Below, one piece after another: positions 7,885 to 12,932 of a DNA stretch of 12,932 nucleotides. Both the position numbers and the translations under genes were made by a program. The DNA is taken from the NCBI GenBank assembly GCA_041671425.1, contig JBAZBO010000019.1:1-12932 (forward strand), in the 5' to 3' direction. The stretch's first letter is position 1; each line of letters begins with the position of its first letter. The notes under the pieces were generated by a model. The model had not been told where the DNA came from, did no database searches, and saw nothing but the letters and a program-made list of their open reading frames with translations. This stretch comes from JBAZBO01 sp041671425 (GTDB taxonomy: Bacteria; Patescibacteriota; WWE3; UBA101185; UBA10185).

Positions 7885-7906
7885 GGGGGCACCTTACGGT
7901 GCCCCC
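7885..7906 (-). terminator. Perfect 9-bp hairpin after the TasA-like gene
   Basis: GGGGGCACC (7885-7893), a TTAC loop, and GGTGCCCCC (7898-7906) form a perfect 9-bp G/C-rich stem, starting 8 nt past the stop of the TasA-like gene on the minus strand. On that strand the stem is followed by AGTTAATT, a weak U-tract, and preceded by AAAA. On the plus strand it is followed by TTTT. By position it most likely ends the radC/TasA-like transcript, with imperfect efficiency. It also lies 33 nt upstream of the Clp start. Confidence 0.6.
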
Positions 7907-7914
7907 TTTTGGGA

Positions 7915-8493
7915 TCAGAGCCCCAGCGAGTTGAATTCGAAATCAAATATAGCGGTTTTTCCCTGTTTAGTATCCGAGACAACCCCAGTGGAAAACCTCA
8001 AGATCAGGGAGTACACACTCCCACCATTCACATTGCCCAATGAGTAACCCTCAGTCTTCCACTTTATAAGTGTCTTTTTACCTAAGGACGCACCTGTTTC
8101 GCCCTCATCAACAGTCCCGTCACTATCAAGGTCTGTCCATACGAAAGGCTCAACAAAGATAATAGACCTCAGATCATCAGGGTCGTTTGCTGTTTCGTAG
8201 TTGGCATAGCTAGTCAGTGCGACCGGGGTTGTAGCATTGTTATAGATCTTTACTAAGTAATCTCTCTGCCAATTGGGCGCTACATTACTGAATAAAGGTC
8301 CCTGAACCTCGTCGGCTAGGTTATCTCCACCTAAGCCCTGTGACACATCCTTCAACAGTTTGATGTCTGCACTCCCAACAGAAAACGAACTGCCCAACAC
8401 TTTACCCTTATCCCCAAAGGCAGCTGCTGCTATACCCACCCCTACTAGCGTAACCAGTATCAATGCACCAAAGATATACAGTTTTCTCTTCAT
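7915..8493 (-). CDS. Small exported TasA/camelysin-like protein with SipW-type signal region
   Basis: The protein has 192 residues. A basic MKRK start and a hydrophobic stretch at 6-26 are followed by FGDKGKVLGSSFSVGSADIK (26-45), matching the F-S-D...G-N-x-F-T-A-G-x-x-D-L-K pattern just after cleavage in SipW-dependent TasA/CalY proteins. The body is beta-rich with a YLVKIYNNATTPVALTSY strand pair (79-96). DLDSDGTVDEGE at 121-132 has Asp at 1, 3, 5 and 9, Gly at 6 and Glu at 12, the calcium-binding EF-hand loop pattern. TasA-type proteins form extracellular fibres or act at the cell surface, and that role here is inference. The ATG overlaps the radC stop by 4 nt (ATGA). Its Shine-Dalgarno AAAGGAGGTGAT is a full-length match to the usual 16S 3' end. 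No signal peptidase lies in the window. Confidence 0.72.
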   Translation of the reverse strand: MKRKLYIFGALILVTLVGVGIAAAAFGDKGKVLGSSFSVGSADIKLLKDVSQGLGGDNLADEVQGPLFSNVAPNWQRDYLVKIYNNATTPVALTSYANYETANDPDDLRSIIFVEPFVWTDLDSDGTVDEGETGASLGKKTLIKWKTEGYSLGNVNGGSVYSLILRFSTGVVSDTKQGKTAIFDFEFNSLGL

Positions 8494-9194
8494 TCAATCA
8501 CCTCCTTTAGGTCAAATAAATTAAGTGCTTTCAAGCTGGAAAACCCATTGTCAGTCACGATCACATGATCTATCAGCGCAACTCCAAGTGTTACACCTCC
8601 TCTGGCTATCCTTTTCGTCACCTCTATATCGTCTTTGCTTGGGGTTGCGTCTAAAGAGGGGTGGTTATGAACCAGTATTATGTAGGCAGCGTTTTTCGAG
8701 AAAGCTTTCTCAAAAACCTCCCTGGGATGAACTAATGACTCATTCAAAGTACCGACACTTATAAGGTCTTTAGAGATCAACTTCTTTTGAGAATCTAATG
8801 AAAGTAGATACAGGCACTCTTTGTTCTTGGAAAACAAATCCTTTCTGACACAGTTGAAGACATCCTTGGGTGAGATGATCTTCATTCTTTGATTGTCTTG
8901 ATGGAAATGCATCCTCATTGAAATCTCACACATAGCTTTGATACAACAAGCCTTTGCCATACCAATATCTTTCATCTCCATTAGCTTCACCACATCTGCG
9001 TTCAAGAGCCCCCTAAAGCCATCAAACTTATTCAATATAAGATTGGCCAGGTCCAGAGCAGAATTCTTCACGCCTCCAGAGCCAAGGACTATAGCCAGAA
9101 GCTCGACATCAGACAAAGATGTCTCTCCATTTGAAAGAAGCCTTTCTCTTGGTTTATTCACGGGTAGAAAATCTGATATTCTGGAAAAATACAT
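8490..9194 (-). CDS. radC: RadC family protein (JAB/MPN domain, UPF0758)
   Basis: From the ATG at 9194 it has 234 residues. The N-terminal part has the family's LSDVELLAIVLGSG block (27-40) and a helix-hairpin-helix-like LMEMKDIGMAKA (71-82). The C-terminal JAB/MPN metal site is complete: Glu126 in KECLYLLSLD and H176-N-H178-P-S followed by ten residues and D189, the JAMM H-x-H-x10-D arrangement. Leu181 replaces the usual Gly after HNHPS. The family's biochemical role is unsettled; old links to DNA repair are doubtful, and members often sit near mobile or competence functions. A TTG at 9203 would add three residues, but the putative -10 box at 9207-9202 covers it. No Shine-Dalgarno is visible, which fits a leaderless message. 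It overlaps the TasA-like gene by 4 nt. Confidence 0.93.
   Translation of the reverse strand: MYFSRISDFLPVNKPRERLLSNGETSLSDVELLAIVLGSGGVKNSALDLANLILNKFDGFRGLLNADVVKLMEMKDIGMAKACCIKAMCEISMRMHFHQDNQRMKIISPKDVFNCVRKDLFSKNKECLYLLSLDSQKKLISKDLISVGTLNESLVHPREVFEKAFSKNAAYIILVHNHPSLDATPSKDDIEVTKRIARGGVTLGVALIDHVIVTDNGFSSLKALNLFDLKEVIE
8497..8508 (-). promoter_or_regulatory. Exceptionally long Shine-Dalgarno of the TasA-like gene
   Basis: AAAGGAGGTGAT (minus strand, 8508-8497) is a 12-nt uninterrupted complement of the conserved bacterial anti-Shine-Dalgarno. The GGAGG core is 7 nt from the ATG. It lies inside the last codons of radC. Every other start in the window has a shorter or no match, so this gene is probably translated much more strongly than radC from the shared mRNA. 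Confidence 0.8.
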
Positions 9195-9200
9195 TTTGTT

Positions 9201-9237
9201 CAATATAGGTTATTGCAATGTGCATTACAATATTGTA
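9201..9237. promoter_or_regulatory. Palindromic operator between radC and the XRE regulator
   Basis: Three overlapping inverted repeats share the half-site TATTG/CAATA. They are CAATA-5 nt-TATTG (9201-9215), TATTGCAATG-TG-CATTACAATA (9211-9232, 9 of 10 arm positions paired), and the perfect 12-bp palindrome TACAATATTGTA (9226-9237). They cover the radC -35 and -10 and the region just upstream of the regulator gene. This is the expected layout for a small XRE repressor that controls itself and the divergent gene. Binding by this regulator is inference. Confidence 0.55.
9202..9230 (-). promoter_or_regulatory. Promoter of radC / TasA-like operon
   Basis: On the minus strand TTGTAA (9230-9225) and TATATT (9207-9202) are separated by exactly 17 nt. 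The expected start point, about 7 nt beyond the -10, falls at or next to the ATG at 9194, so the transcript would be leaderless. This agrees with the missing Shine-Dalgarno. The -35 lies inside the palindromes of the putative operator. Confidence 0.5.
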
Positions 9238-9257
9238 GAGTCTATGGAGACTGGAAT

Positions 9258-9536
9258 ATGAGAAAAACTATCCCAGAACATATCAAATACGTCAGGATCA
9301 AGAATAATCTTTCACAGGATAGATTTGGTAAGAAGCTGGGACTTTCAGGAAAGACAATATCCGCATATGAAAAAGGAGTTATCACTCCCCCAATGAGGAT
9401 CCTGGAAAGGATATCAGAGGTTTATAACATAACTGCAATGGGGGTAAGCTCCGAAAAACTCACAAGACTGGAATCAGAAATCAAGAAAGTCCAAGAGTCC
9501 CTTAAAGATATATGGGAAATGATAGGCGTAGAATAG
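9258..9536 (+). CDS. XRE-family helix-turn-helix transcriptional regulator
   Basis: This 92-residue protein has a Cro/C1-type helix-turn-helix at about 8-60: IKYVRIKNNLSQDRFGKKLG (9-28), then recognition helix SGKTISAYEKG (30-40), then PPMRILERISEVYNI (44-58). Residues 66-90 (EKLTRLESEIKKVQESLKDI and onward) form a heptad-like helix suited to dimerisation. There is no sensor or catalytic domain. The start at 9258 is preferred because GGAG (9246-9249) lies 8 nt upstream. A TTG at 9213 would extend the protein into the palindromic region with non-family sequence. A weak promoter, TTGCAA (9213-9218) and TAGAGT (9236-9241) at 17 nt, could drive it. The gene is the only one on the plus strand and ends 2 nt from the end of rpsI. 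Probable role: repressor of itself and of radC/TasA-like. Confidence 0.9.
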   Translation: MRKTIPEHIKYVRIKNNLSQDRFGKKLGLSGKTISAYEKGVITPPMRILERISEVYNITAMGVSSEKLTRLESEIKKVQESLKDIWEMIGVE

Positions 9537-9538
9537 CT

Positions 9539-9946
9539 TTATCTCTTGCTGTATTGAGGAGCTTTTCTTGCTTTTCGCAGATAGGGCTTCTTTCTTTCAA
9601 CCATCCTGGAATCTCGGGTAAGAAGACCACTTTTTCTTAGAATAAGTCTGTTCTCTTCGCTTATCTCTGACAGAGCTCTAGATATGCCGTGTACCAAAGC
9701 ACCTAGTTGGCTCACATGCCCTGAACCCAATATTTTCGCAGTTACTGTGAACTTGGCTTGGGGATGAGAAACACCTATCAAATGAAAAGGTTTCTGCCAT
9801 GCTAAGGCTTCCTTTTCCGAAGGGAAATACTCCTCTATTGCCTTACCGTTGACTAGGAAATCCCCGCCCTTTTCATAAAGGAAAACCCTTGCCGTGGAAG
9901 TCTTTCTTCTGCCTGTGCCTGTTTTGAAATTCTTAACTGTAGCCAT
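9539..9946 (-). CDS. rpsI: Small subunit ribosomal protein S9 (uS9)
   Basis: The 135-residue 30S protein has a C-terminal tail that reaches the P-site tRNA. Visible are GRRKTSTARV (12-21), LLTRDSRMVERKKPYLRKAR (108-127) and the invariant KAPQYSKR ending. The usual GGGISGQAGA segment reads GSGHVSQLGA (74-83). The ATG overlaps the rplM stop (TAATG) and is preceded by AGGAG at 5 nt spacing, so it is translationally coupled to L13, its usual partner. It is the last gene of the ribosomal cluster. No terminator is visible before the convergent regulator gene begins. Confidence 0.98.
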   Translation of the reverse strand: MATVKNFKTGTGRRKTSTARVFLYEKGGDFLVNGKAIEEYFPSEKEALAWQKPFHLIGVSHPQAKFTVTAKILGSGHVSQLGALVHGISRALSEISEENRLILRKSGLLTRDSRMVERKKPYLRKARKAPQYSKR

Positions 9947-10359
9947 TATTTCTCCTGAGCCTTATGAGGGTGTTCTGAGCCCGCATAAATATACAGATTG
10001 GCCAACCTTTCTTTGGATAGTTTGTTCTTAGGAAGCATGCCCTTAATAGCTAGCCTCAATGCTTCTGTAGGATCTTTCTTCATAAGTTCTTCTAGCGTCC
10101 TGGTCCTTAACCCTTTAGGAAACCCCGTATGATGGATGTATAACTTCTCCTTCATCTTGTTTCCCGTAACGGCAATCTTAGCAGCATTTGTTACCACTAC
10201 TTTATCCCCATAGTTCTGGTTAGCAGCATACTCAACTCTGTGCTTGCCAATAAGTTTGGCTGATACATCTGCCGCCAACTTTCCCAACACCTTATTAGAG
10301 GCATCAACAAAGGTCCATCTGATTTCAACTTTGTCGTTACTAAGTATTGTGGTCTTCAT
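9946..10359 (-). CDS. rplM: Large subunit ribosomal protein L13 (uL13)
   Basis: The 137-residue 50S assembly protein carries WTFVDASNKVLGKLA (15-29), the GDKVVVTNAAKIAVTGNK strand region (51-68), HHTGFPKGL (76-84), IKGMLPKNKL (105-114) and YAGSEHPHKAQ (125-135). An upstream in-frame ATG at 10380 would add MLGKRDN and overlap rplQ. The start at 10359 is preferred because AAAGGG lies 5 nt upstream and the family starts there. It begins 1 nt after the rplQ stop and its stop overlaps the rpsI start. Confidence 0.98.
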   Translation of the reverse strand: MKTTILSNDKVEIRWTFVDASNKVLGKLAADVSAKLIGKHRVEYAANQNYGDKVVVTNAAKIAVTGNKMKEKLYIHHTGFPKGLRTRTLEELMKKDPTEALRLAIKGMLPKNKLSKERLANLYIYAGSEHPHKAQEK

Positions 10360-10360
10360 A

Positions 10361-10903
10361 TTATCCCTTTTTCCTAACACCGGTATGGGGTGCTCTCTTC
10401 ACAATTCTATTCTGTCTTGAGATCTTAGGGGCTGGAGCCTCTGCCAAATCCACTTTCTCAGGAGCCGGTTGAGATAAAACTTTTTCCTCACTCTCCACTT
10501 TTGCACCAGCTTTCTTTGTAGACTTCTTTTGCAATTCTTCTGCCTTAGCATCCACAAACTCGATCCTCGCCATTTGGGCATTATCTCCATCTCGGCTACT
10601 AAGCTTTGTTATCCTGGTATATCCCCCTGGTCTTTTTGAGAATCTCCTGGCTAGATCAAAGAAAAGTTTTCTGGATGCATCTCCATCGTTCAGATCCGCC
10701 ATTATCAATCTTCGTGAAGAAAACCCAGTACTTTTCTTTGCGCCGGTTATTAGTTTCTCTACATAGGGTCTCAAATACTTGGCCTTAGCCAAGGTGGTGG
10801 TAACACTTTCGCTTATGATCAAAGAACCGGACAGGTTCTTTAGCAAAGCTTTTCTATGAGAGGTATCTCTACCCAACTTTTTACCAACAACTCTGTGTCT
10901 CAT
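10361..10903 (-). CDS. rplQ: Large subunit ribosomal protein L17 (bL17) with C-terminal extension
   Basis: The L17 core is at residues 1-118: MRHRVVGKKLGRDTSHRKAL at the start, TTTLAKAKYLRPYVEKLI (35-52), and RPGGYTRITKLSSRDGDNA (91-109) through MARIEFVDA. bL17 sits near the peptide exit-tunnel side of the 50S. At 180 residues it exceeds the common ~115-130. The extra 119-180 is Lys/Ala/Glu/Pro-rich and probably disordered, ending in a basic KRAPHTGVRKKG. The start overlaps the rpoA stop by one base (TAATG), a coupling arrangement. Confidence 0.97.
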   Translation of the reverse strand: MRHRVVGKKLGRDTSHRKALLKNLSGSLIISESVTTTLAKAKYLRPYVEKLITGAKKSTGFSSRRLIMADLNDGDASRKLFFDLARRFSKRPGGYTRITKLSSRDGDNAQMARIEFVDAKAEELQKKSTKKAGAKVESEEKVLSQPAPEKVDLAEAPAPKISRQNRIVKRAPHTGVRKKG

Positions 10904-11823
10904 TATCTAAGGTTTTCTTTCTTTAGTAATTTCTCTATCTCTTCAACTGACTTCTCACCAAGGTTTTTTATATCTGCTATTTCCTCGGGGGTTTTATCAG
11001 CCAGCTGTCTCAAGGATTCTATCCCATGCTTCTTCAAAGCATTAATGGTCCTGGTTGGAAGAGGAAGCTCCTCAATAAATATTTCCTCTGTGGCACCTTC
11101 TCCCTGTTCTTTCTCTTCATCCCCACTGGCAGTCACTTCGGCTTCATCCCAAAGGTTGATTCTTTCAAAGAACTTGAACAAAAGCTTGGAAGCCTCAACT
11201 ACTGCATGAGAGGGTGTAATGGAGCCATCAGTCTCAACTGTAAGGGACAACTTATCAAGATCAACCACTTTCCCAAACCTAGCGGCGTCTATCTCATAAT
11301 TGCAGGAGATAACAGGGCTGTAAAGGGCATCCAAAAGGATCACTCCAACCTTGGATGTTTCTCTATCCTCCATAGGGGAATAACCATATCCAGTCTCTAT
11401 CACTAACTCCGCCTCAAAAGTAGCCTTGCTATCAGTAAGAGTGGCTATATGGGCATCTTTGTTTATAACCTCAACATCAGATGTGCAGTTTATATCTTTG
11501 GCCTTTATCTCACCGGCACCCTTCTTGCTTATAGTAACCACAACTGGTGTGTCTACATAACACCTGAATCTGATGTCTTTAAGGTTTAAAGTAATCTCGA
11601 CCACATCCTCTTTGACCCCTTCTACGGTGGTGAATTGGTGTTTTACACCATTCAATCTCACCTGAGTTGCGGCAGCGCCCTTTATAGAGGTAAGGAGAAC
11701 CCTTCTAAGAGCATTACCCAAGGTATGACCCAATCCGGTGGGCAATGGTTCGAACGAGAACACTCCCACATTATCCTTCTCGGATACTGTTTCTATTTTT
11801 AAATCAGACGGTTCGACTATCAT
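10903..11823 (-). CDS. rpoA: DNA-directed RNA polymerase subunit alpha
   Basis: The 306-residue scaffold of RNA polymerase dimerises to recruit beta and beta-prime. The N-terminal domain (about 1-225) has FEPLPTGLGHTLGNALRRVL (24-43) and VEGVKEDVVEITLNLK (67-82). An acidic linker follows at 226-250. The C-terminal domain (250-306) holds PTRTINAL, whose Arg258 matches the UP-element-contacting arginine of E. coli alpha, and the helix-hairpin-helix IKNLGEKSVEEIEKLL (285-300). An earlier in-frame ATG at 11853 overlaps rpsD. The start at 11823 is chosen because AAGGAG (11835-11830) stands 6 nt upstream and the family starts there. It lies 10 nt after rpsD. Confidence 0.98.
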   Translation of the reverse strand: MIVEPSDLKIETVSEKDNVGVFSFEPLPTGLGHTLGNALRRVLLTSIKGAAATQVRLNGVKHQFTTVEGVKEDVVEITLNLKDIRFRCYVDTPVVVTISKKGAGEIKAKDINCTSDVEVINKDAHIATLTDSKATFEAELVIETGYGYSPMEDRETSKVGVILLDALYSPVISCNYEIDAARFGKVVDLDKLSLTVETDGSITPSHAVVEASKLLFKFFERINLWDEAEVTASGDEEKEQGEGATEEIFIEELPLPTRTINALKKHGIESLRQLADKTPEEIADIKNLGEKSVEEIEKLLKKENLR

Positions 11824-11833
11824 ATATTTCTCC

Positions 11834-12436
11834 TTATCTTGAATAAAATTCAATAATCAACGCCACATCAACCATCCCGCCAAGGTCTTCCAATGCCGGA
11901 AGACGCTCAAGTTTAACACATCTCTCTTTAACATTCGCGGTGAGCCACTCTGGCAGGACAAAGCCTTCCCTTAGATGTATCTTTTCAAAACTGATAGGCT
12001 TTATGACATCTCCCACTTTCAAGTTCCTTGAGGGTATGGTTTCCACCTTGTCATTCACCATGAAAAACCCAGACCTTATGTACTGTCTGGCCTGAGCCCT
12101 GGAAACAGCAAAACCACTTTTGTAAACCAAGTTGTCCAATCTACTTTCCAACTTCTGCAATAAGACCTCTCCTGTGACTCCCTTTGTTTTCAATGCTGCA
12201 TCCACATATCTTCTAAACTGCTTTTCCAAAACCCCATAGATCCTTTTGGCTTTCTGCTTTTCCTGCAACTGGATCTTGTACTCAGAGGGTCTTCCTCTAA
12301 CTGTGCCATGTTGTCCAGGAGCCTGAGGTCTTTTAGCCATAGGGCAATTCGGGCTATCACATCTAGAACCTTTCAAATAAAGCTTAACAGCCAAGGCTCT
12401 GCATAATCTGCATTTTGGTCCAGTATATCTTGCCAT
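11834..12436 (-). CDS. rpsD: Small subunit ribosomal protein S4 (uS4), zinc-binding form
   Basis: The 200-residue 30S assembly initiator binds 16S rRNA. The N-terminus keeps four cysteines (C9, C12, C26, C31) in a C-x2-C...C-x4-C arrangement, the zinc-binding C+ version. The S4 RNA-binding domain is at about 94-155 (LESRLDNLVYKSGFAVSRAQ, then ARQYIRSGFFMVND). The usual IIEFYSR ending is present. It starts 3 nt after rpsK with AAGGG upstream, and its stop codon overlaps the rpoA Shine-Dalgarno. Confidence 0.98.
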   Translation of the reverse strand: MARYTGPKCRLCRALAVKLYLKGSRCDSPNCPMAKRPQAPGQHGTVRGRPSEYKIQLQEKQKAKRIYGVLEKQFRRYVDAALKTKGVTGEVLLQKLESRLDNLVYKSGFAVSRAQARQYIRSGFFMVNDKVETIPSRNLKVGDVIKPISFEKIHLREGFVLPEWLTANVKERCVKLERLPALEDLGGMVDVALIIEFYSR

Positions 12437-12439
12437 AGC

Positions 12440-12814
12440 TTAAACCCTTCTCTTCTTGGGAGGTCTACACCCATTGTGAGGGGTCTGGGTAAGATCGGAA
12501 ATTGATACCACCCTAAGTCCTGAACTCTTCAAAGCTTTTATGGAAGCTATTCTTCCCAAGCCTGGACCTTTTACAAAAACTGATACTTCTTTCATACCCC
12601 CATTACTTGCATCCTGAGCTACTTTTTCTGCAGCCTTGGTTGCGGCATATGGAGTGGACTTTCTGGAACCTTTAAAACCTGCCCCACCAGCACTGCCAGC
12701 AAAAAGAGCATTACCCTCAGAATCGGTAACTGTGATTATCGTGTTATTGAAACCGGCTGATATATAGACTCTTCCGGTTGGTGTTATTTGTTTTGTCTTA
12801 TTCTTTACTGCCAT
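12440..12814 (-). CDS. rpsK: Small subunit ribosomal protein S11 (uS11)
   Basis: The 124-residue protein of the 30S platform lines the mRNA exit path. Visible are FNNTIITVTDSEGNALF (19-35), GFKGSRKSTPYAA (43-55) and the invariant PHNGCRPPKKRRV terminus. The normally very conserved KGPGPGRES segment reads KGPGLGRIA, and VTPIPHNG reads LTQTPHNG. The start at 12814 lies 1 nt after the rpsM stop with GGAG upstream. A longer frame from 12883 only overlaps rpsM and is rejected. Confidence 0.97.
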   Translation of the reverse strand: MAVKNKTKQITPTGRVYISAGFNNTIITVTDSEGNALFAGSAGGAGFKGSRKSTPYAATKAAEKVAQDASNGGMKEVSVFVKGPGLGRIASIKALKSSGLRVVSISDLTQTPHNGCRPPKKRRV

Positions 12815-12815
12815 A

Positions 12816-12932
12816 TTATTTCTTCTCCAACTTCTTCTTAATTCCACCCACGGTCTTTCTCTTGCCCTTCCTGGTACGAGCATTCCTTCTGGTAGATTGC
12901 CCTCTAGTGGGGAGTCCCATGCTATGCCTCAT
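12816..12932 (-). CDS. rpsM: Small subunit ribosomal protein S13 (uS13), C-terminal part
   Basis: Only the last 38 codons are inside the window; the gene continues past the right edge. The sequence MRHSMGLPTRGQSTRRNART followed by RKGKRKTVGG matches the conserved S13 tail (LRHRRGLPVRGQRTRTNART in many bacteria), and a lysine-rich KKKLEKK end follows. This basic tail contacts tRNA in the decoding region of the 30S. The ATG that falls exactly at the window edge is an internal methionine, not a start. Confidence 0.93.
   Translation of the reverse strand: MRHSMGLPTRGQSTRRNARTRKGKRKTVGGIKKKLEKK

Noticed and set aside
7749..7982. Minus-strand frame bridging the TasA-like end and the Clp start, including an ATG at 7856
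   Set aside because: Overlaps two well-supported genes in another frame and crosses the hairpin; no family features.
7915..9203. Recoded UGA (genetic code 25) as in some CPR lineages
   Set aside because: UGA terminates radC and the TasA-like gene at natural ends, an RF2 gene is present, and conserved glycines use GGN codons.
9213..9257. Longer XRE regulator from a TTG at 9213
   Set aside because: The added residues are encoded by the palindromic operator and are unlike the family; GGAG supports the ATG at 9258.
11824..11853. Ten-residue N-terminal extension of RpoA
   Set aside because: Overlaps rpsD; AAGGAG at 6 nt spacing supports the ATG at 11823.
12815..12883. 23-residue N-terminal extension of S11
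   Set aside because: Entirely inside the end of rpsM in another frame; family start and Shine-Dalgarno fit 12814.
1..12932. CRISPR array, tRNA, rRNA, transposase or attachment site
   Set aside because: No regular direct repeats with spacers, no cloverleaf, no transposase motifs and no flanking duplications seen by eye.

Overview
The window looks like a chromosomal piece of a small-genome bacterium, most likely from the Patescibacteria/CPR radiation. This rests on the style of the ribosomal and RpoA proteins, a Clp ATPase with an N-terminal membrane anchor, and a large secreted protein with prealbumin-fold repeats. I cannot fix the phylum from sequence alone. UGA is used as a normal stop (radC and the TasA-like gene) and an RF2 gene is present, so the code is standard (table 11). 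That argues against the UGA-recoded CPR lineages. I see no insertion sequence, tRNA, rRNA or CRISPR array.

Right part (9539-12932, all minus strand): the end of the alpha-operon ribosomal cluster in the order rpsM (3' part only), rpsK, rpsD, rpoA, rplQ, rplM, rpsI. Spacings run from overlapping stop/start (TAATG) to 10 nt, so this is one tightly coupled operon whose promoter lies off the right edge.

Middle (7885-9536): a small XRE-type regulator (+) ends 2 nt from the end of rpsI and is transcribed divergently from radC (-). The 54-63 nt between the two starts holds overlapping palindromes that fit an operator controlling both. radC overlaps by 4 nt a small exported TasA/camelysin-like protein with a SipW-type signal region, a 12-residue EF-hand-like calcium loop and an exceptionally long Shine-Dalgarno match. 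A hairpin follows it.

Left-middle (3025-7852, minus): a membrane-anchored two-ring Clp/Hsp100 ATPase, a monofunctional NDP-mannose-type pyrophosphorylase, and prfB (RF2, without the usual programmed frameshift), spaced 2 and 13 nt apart. A candidate 31-residue small ORF and an intrinsic terminator follow prfB.

Left (1-3004, minus): the first 1001 residues of a large secreted surface protein. It has a signal peptide, a Glu/Val/Pro-rich acidic segment, a middle region, and at least six prealbumin-like (SpaA-type) repeats, and it runs off the left edge.

The most unusual items are: the Clp ATPase, which has lost the aromatic pore-loop residue in both rings along with the M-domain and any obvious ClpP-docking tripeptide; the radC/TasA-like pair facing a regulator across a palindromic operator; and the small ORF or leader between prfB and the surface-protein gene, where a terminator sits directly before the next start codon.
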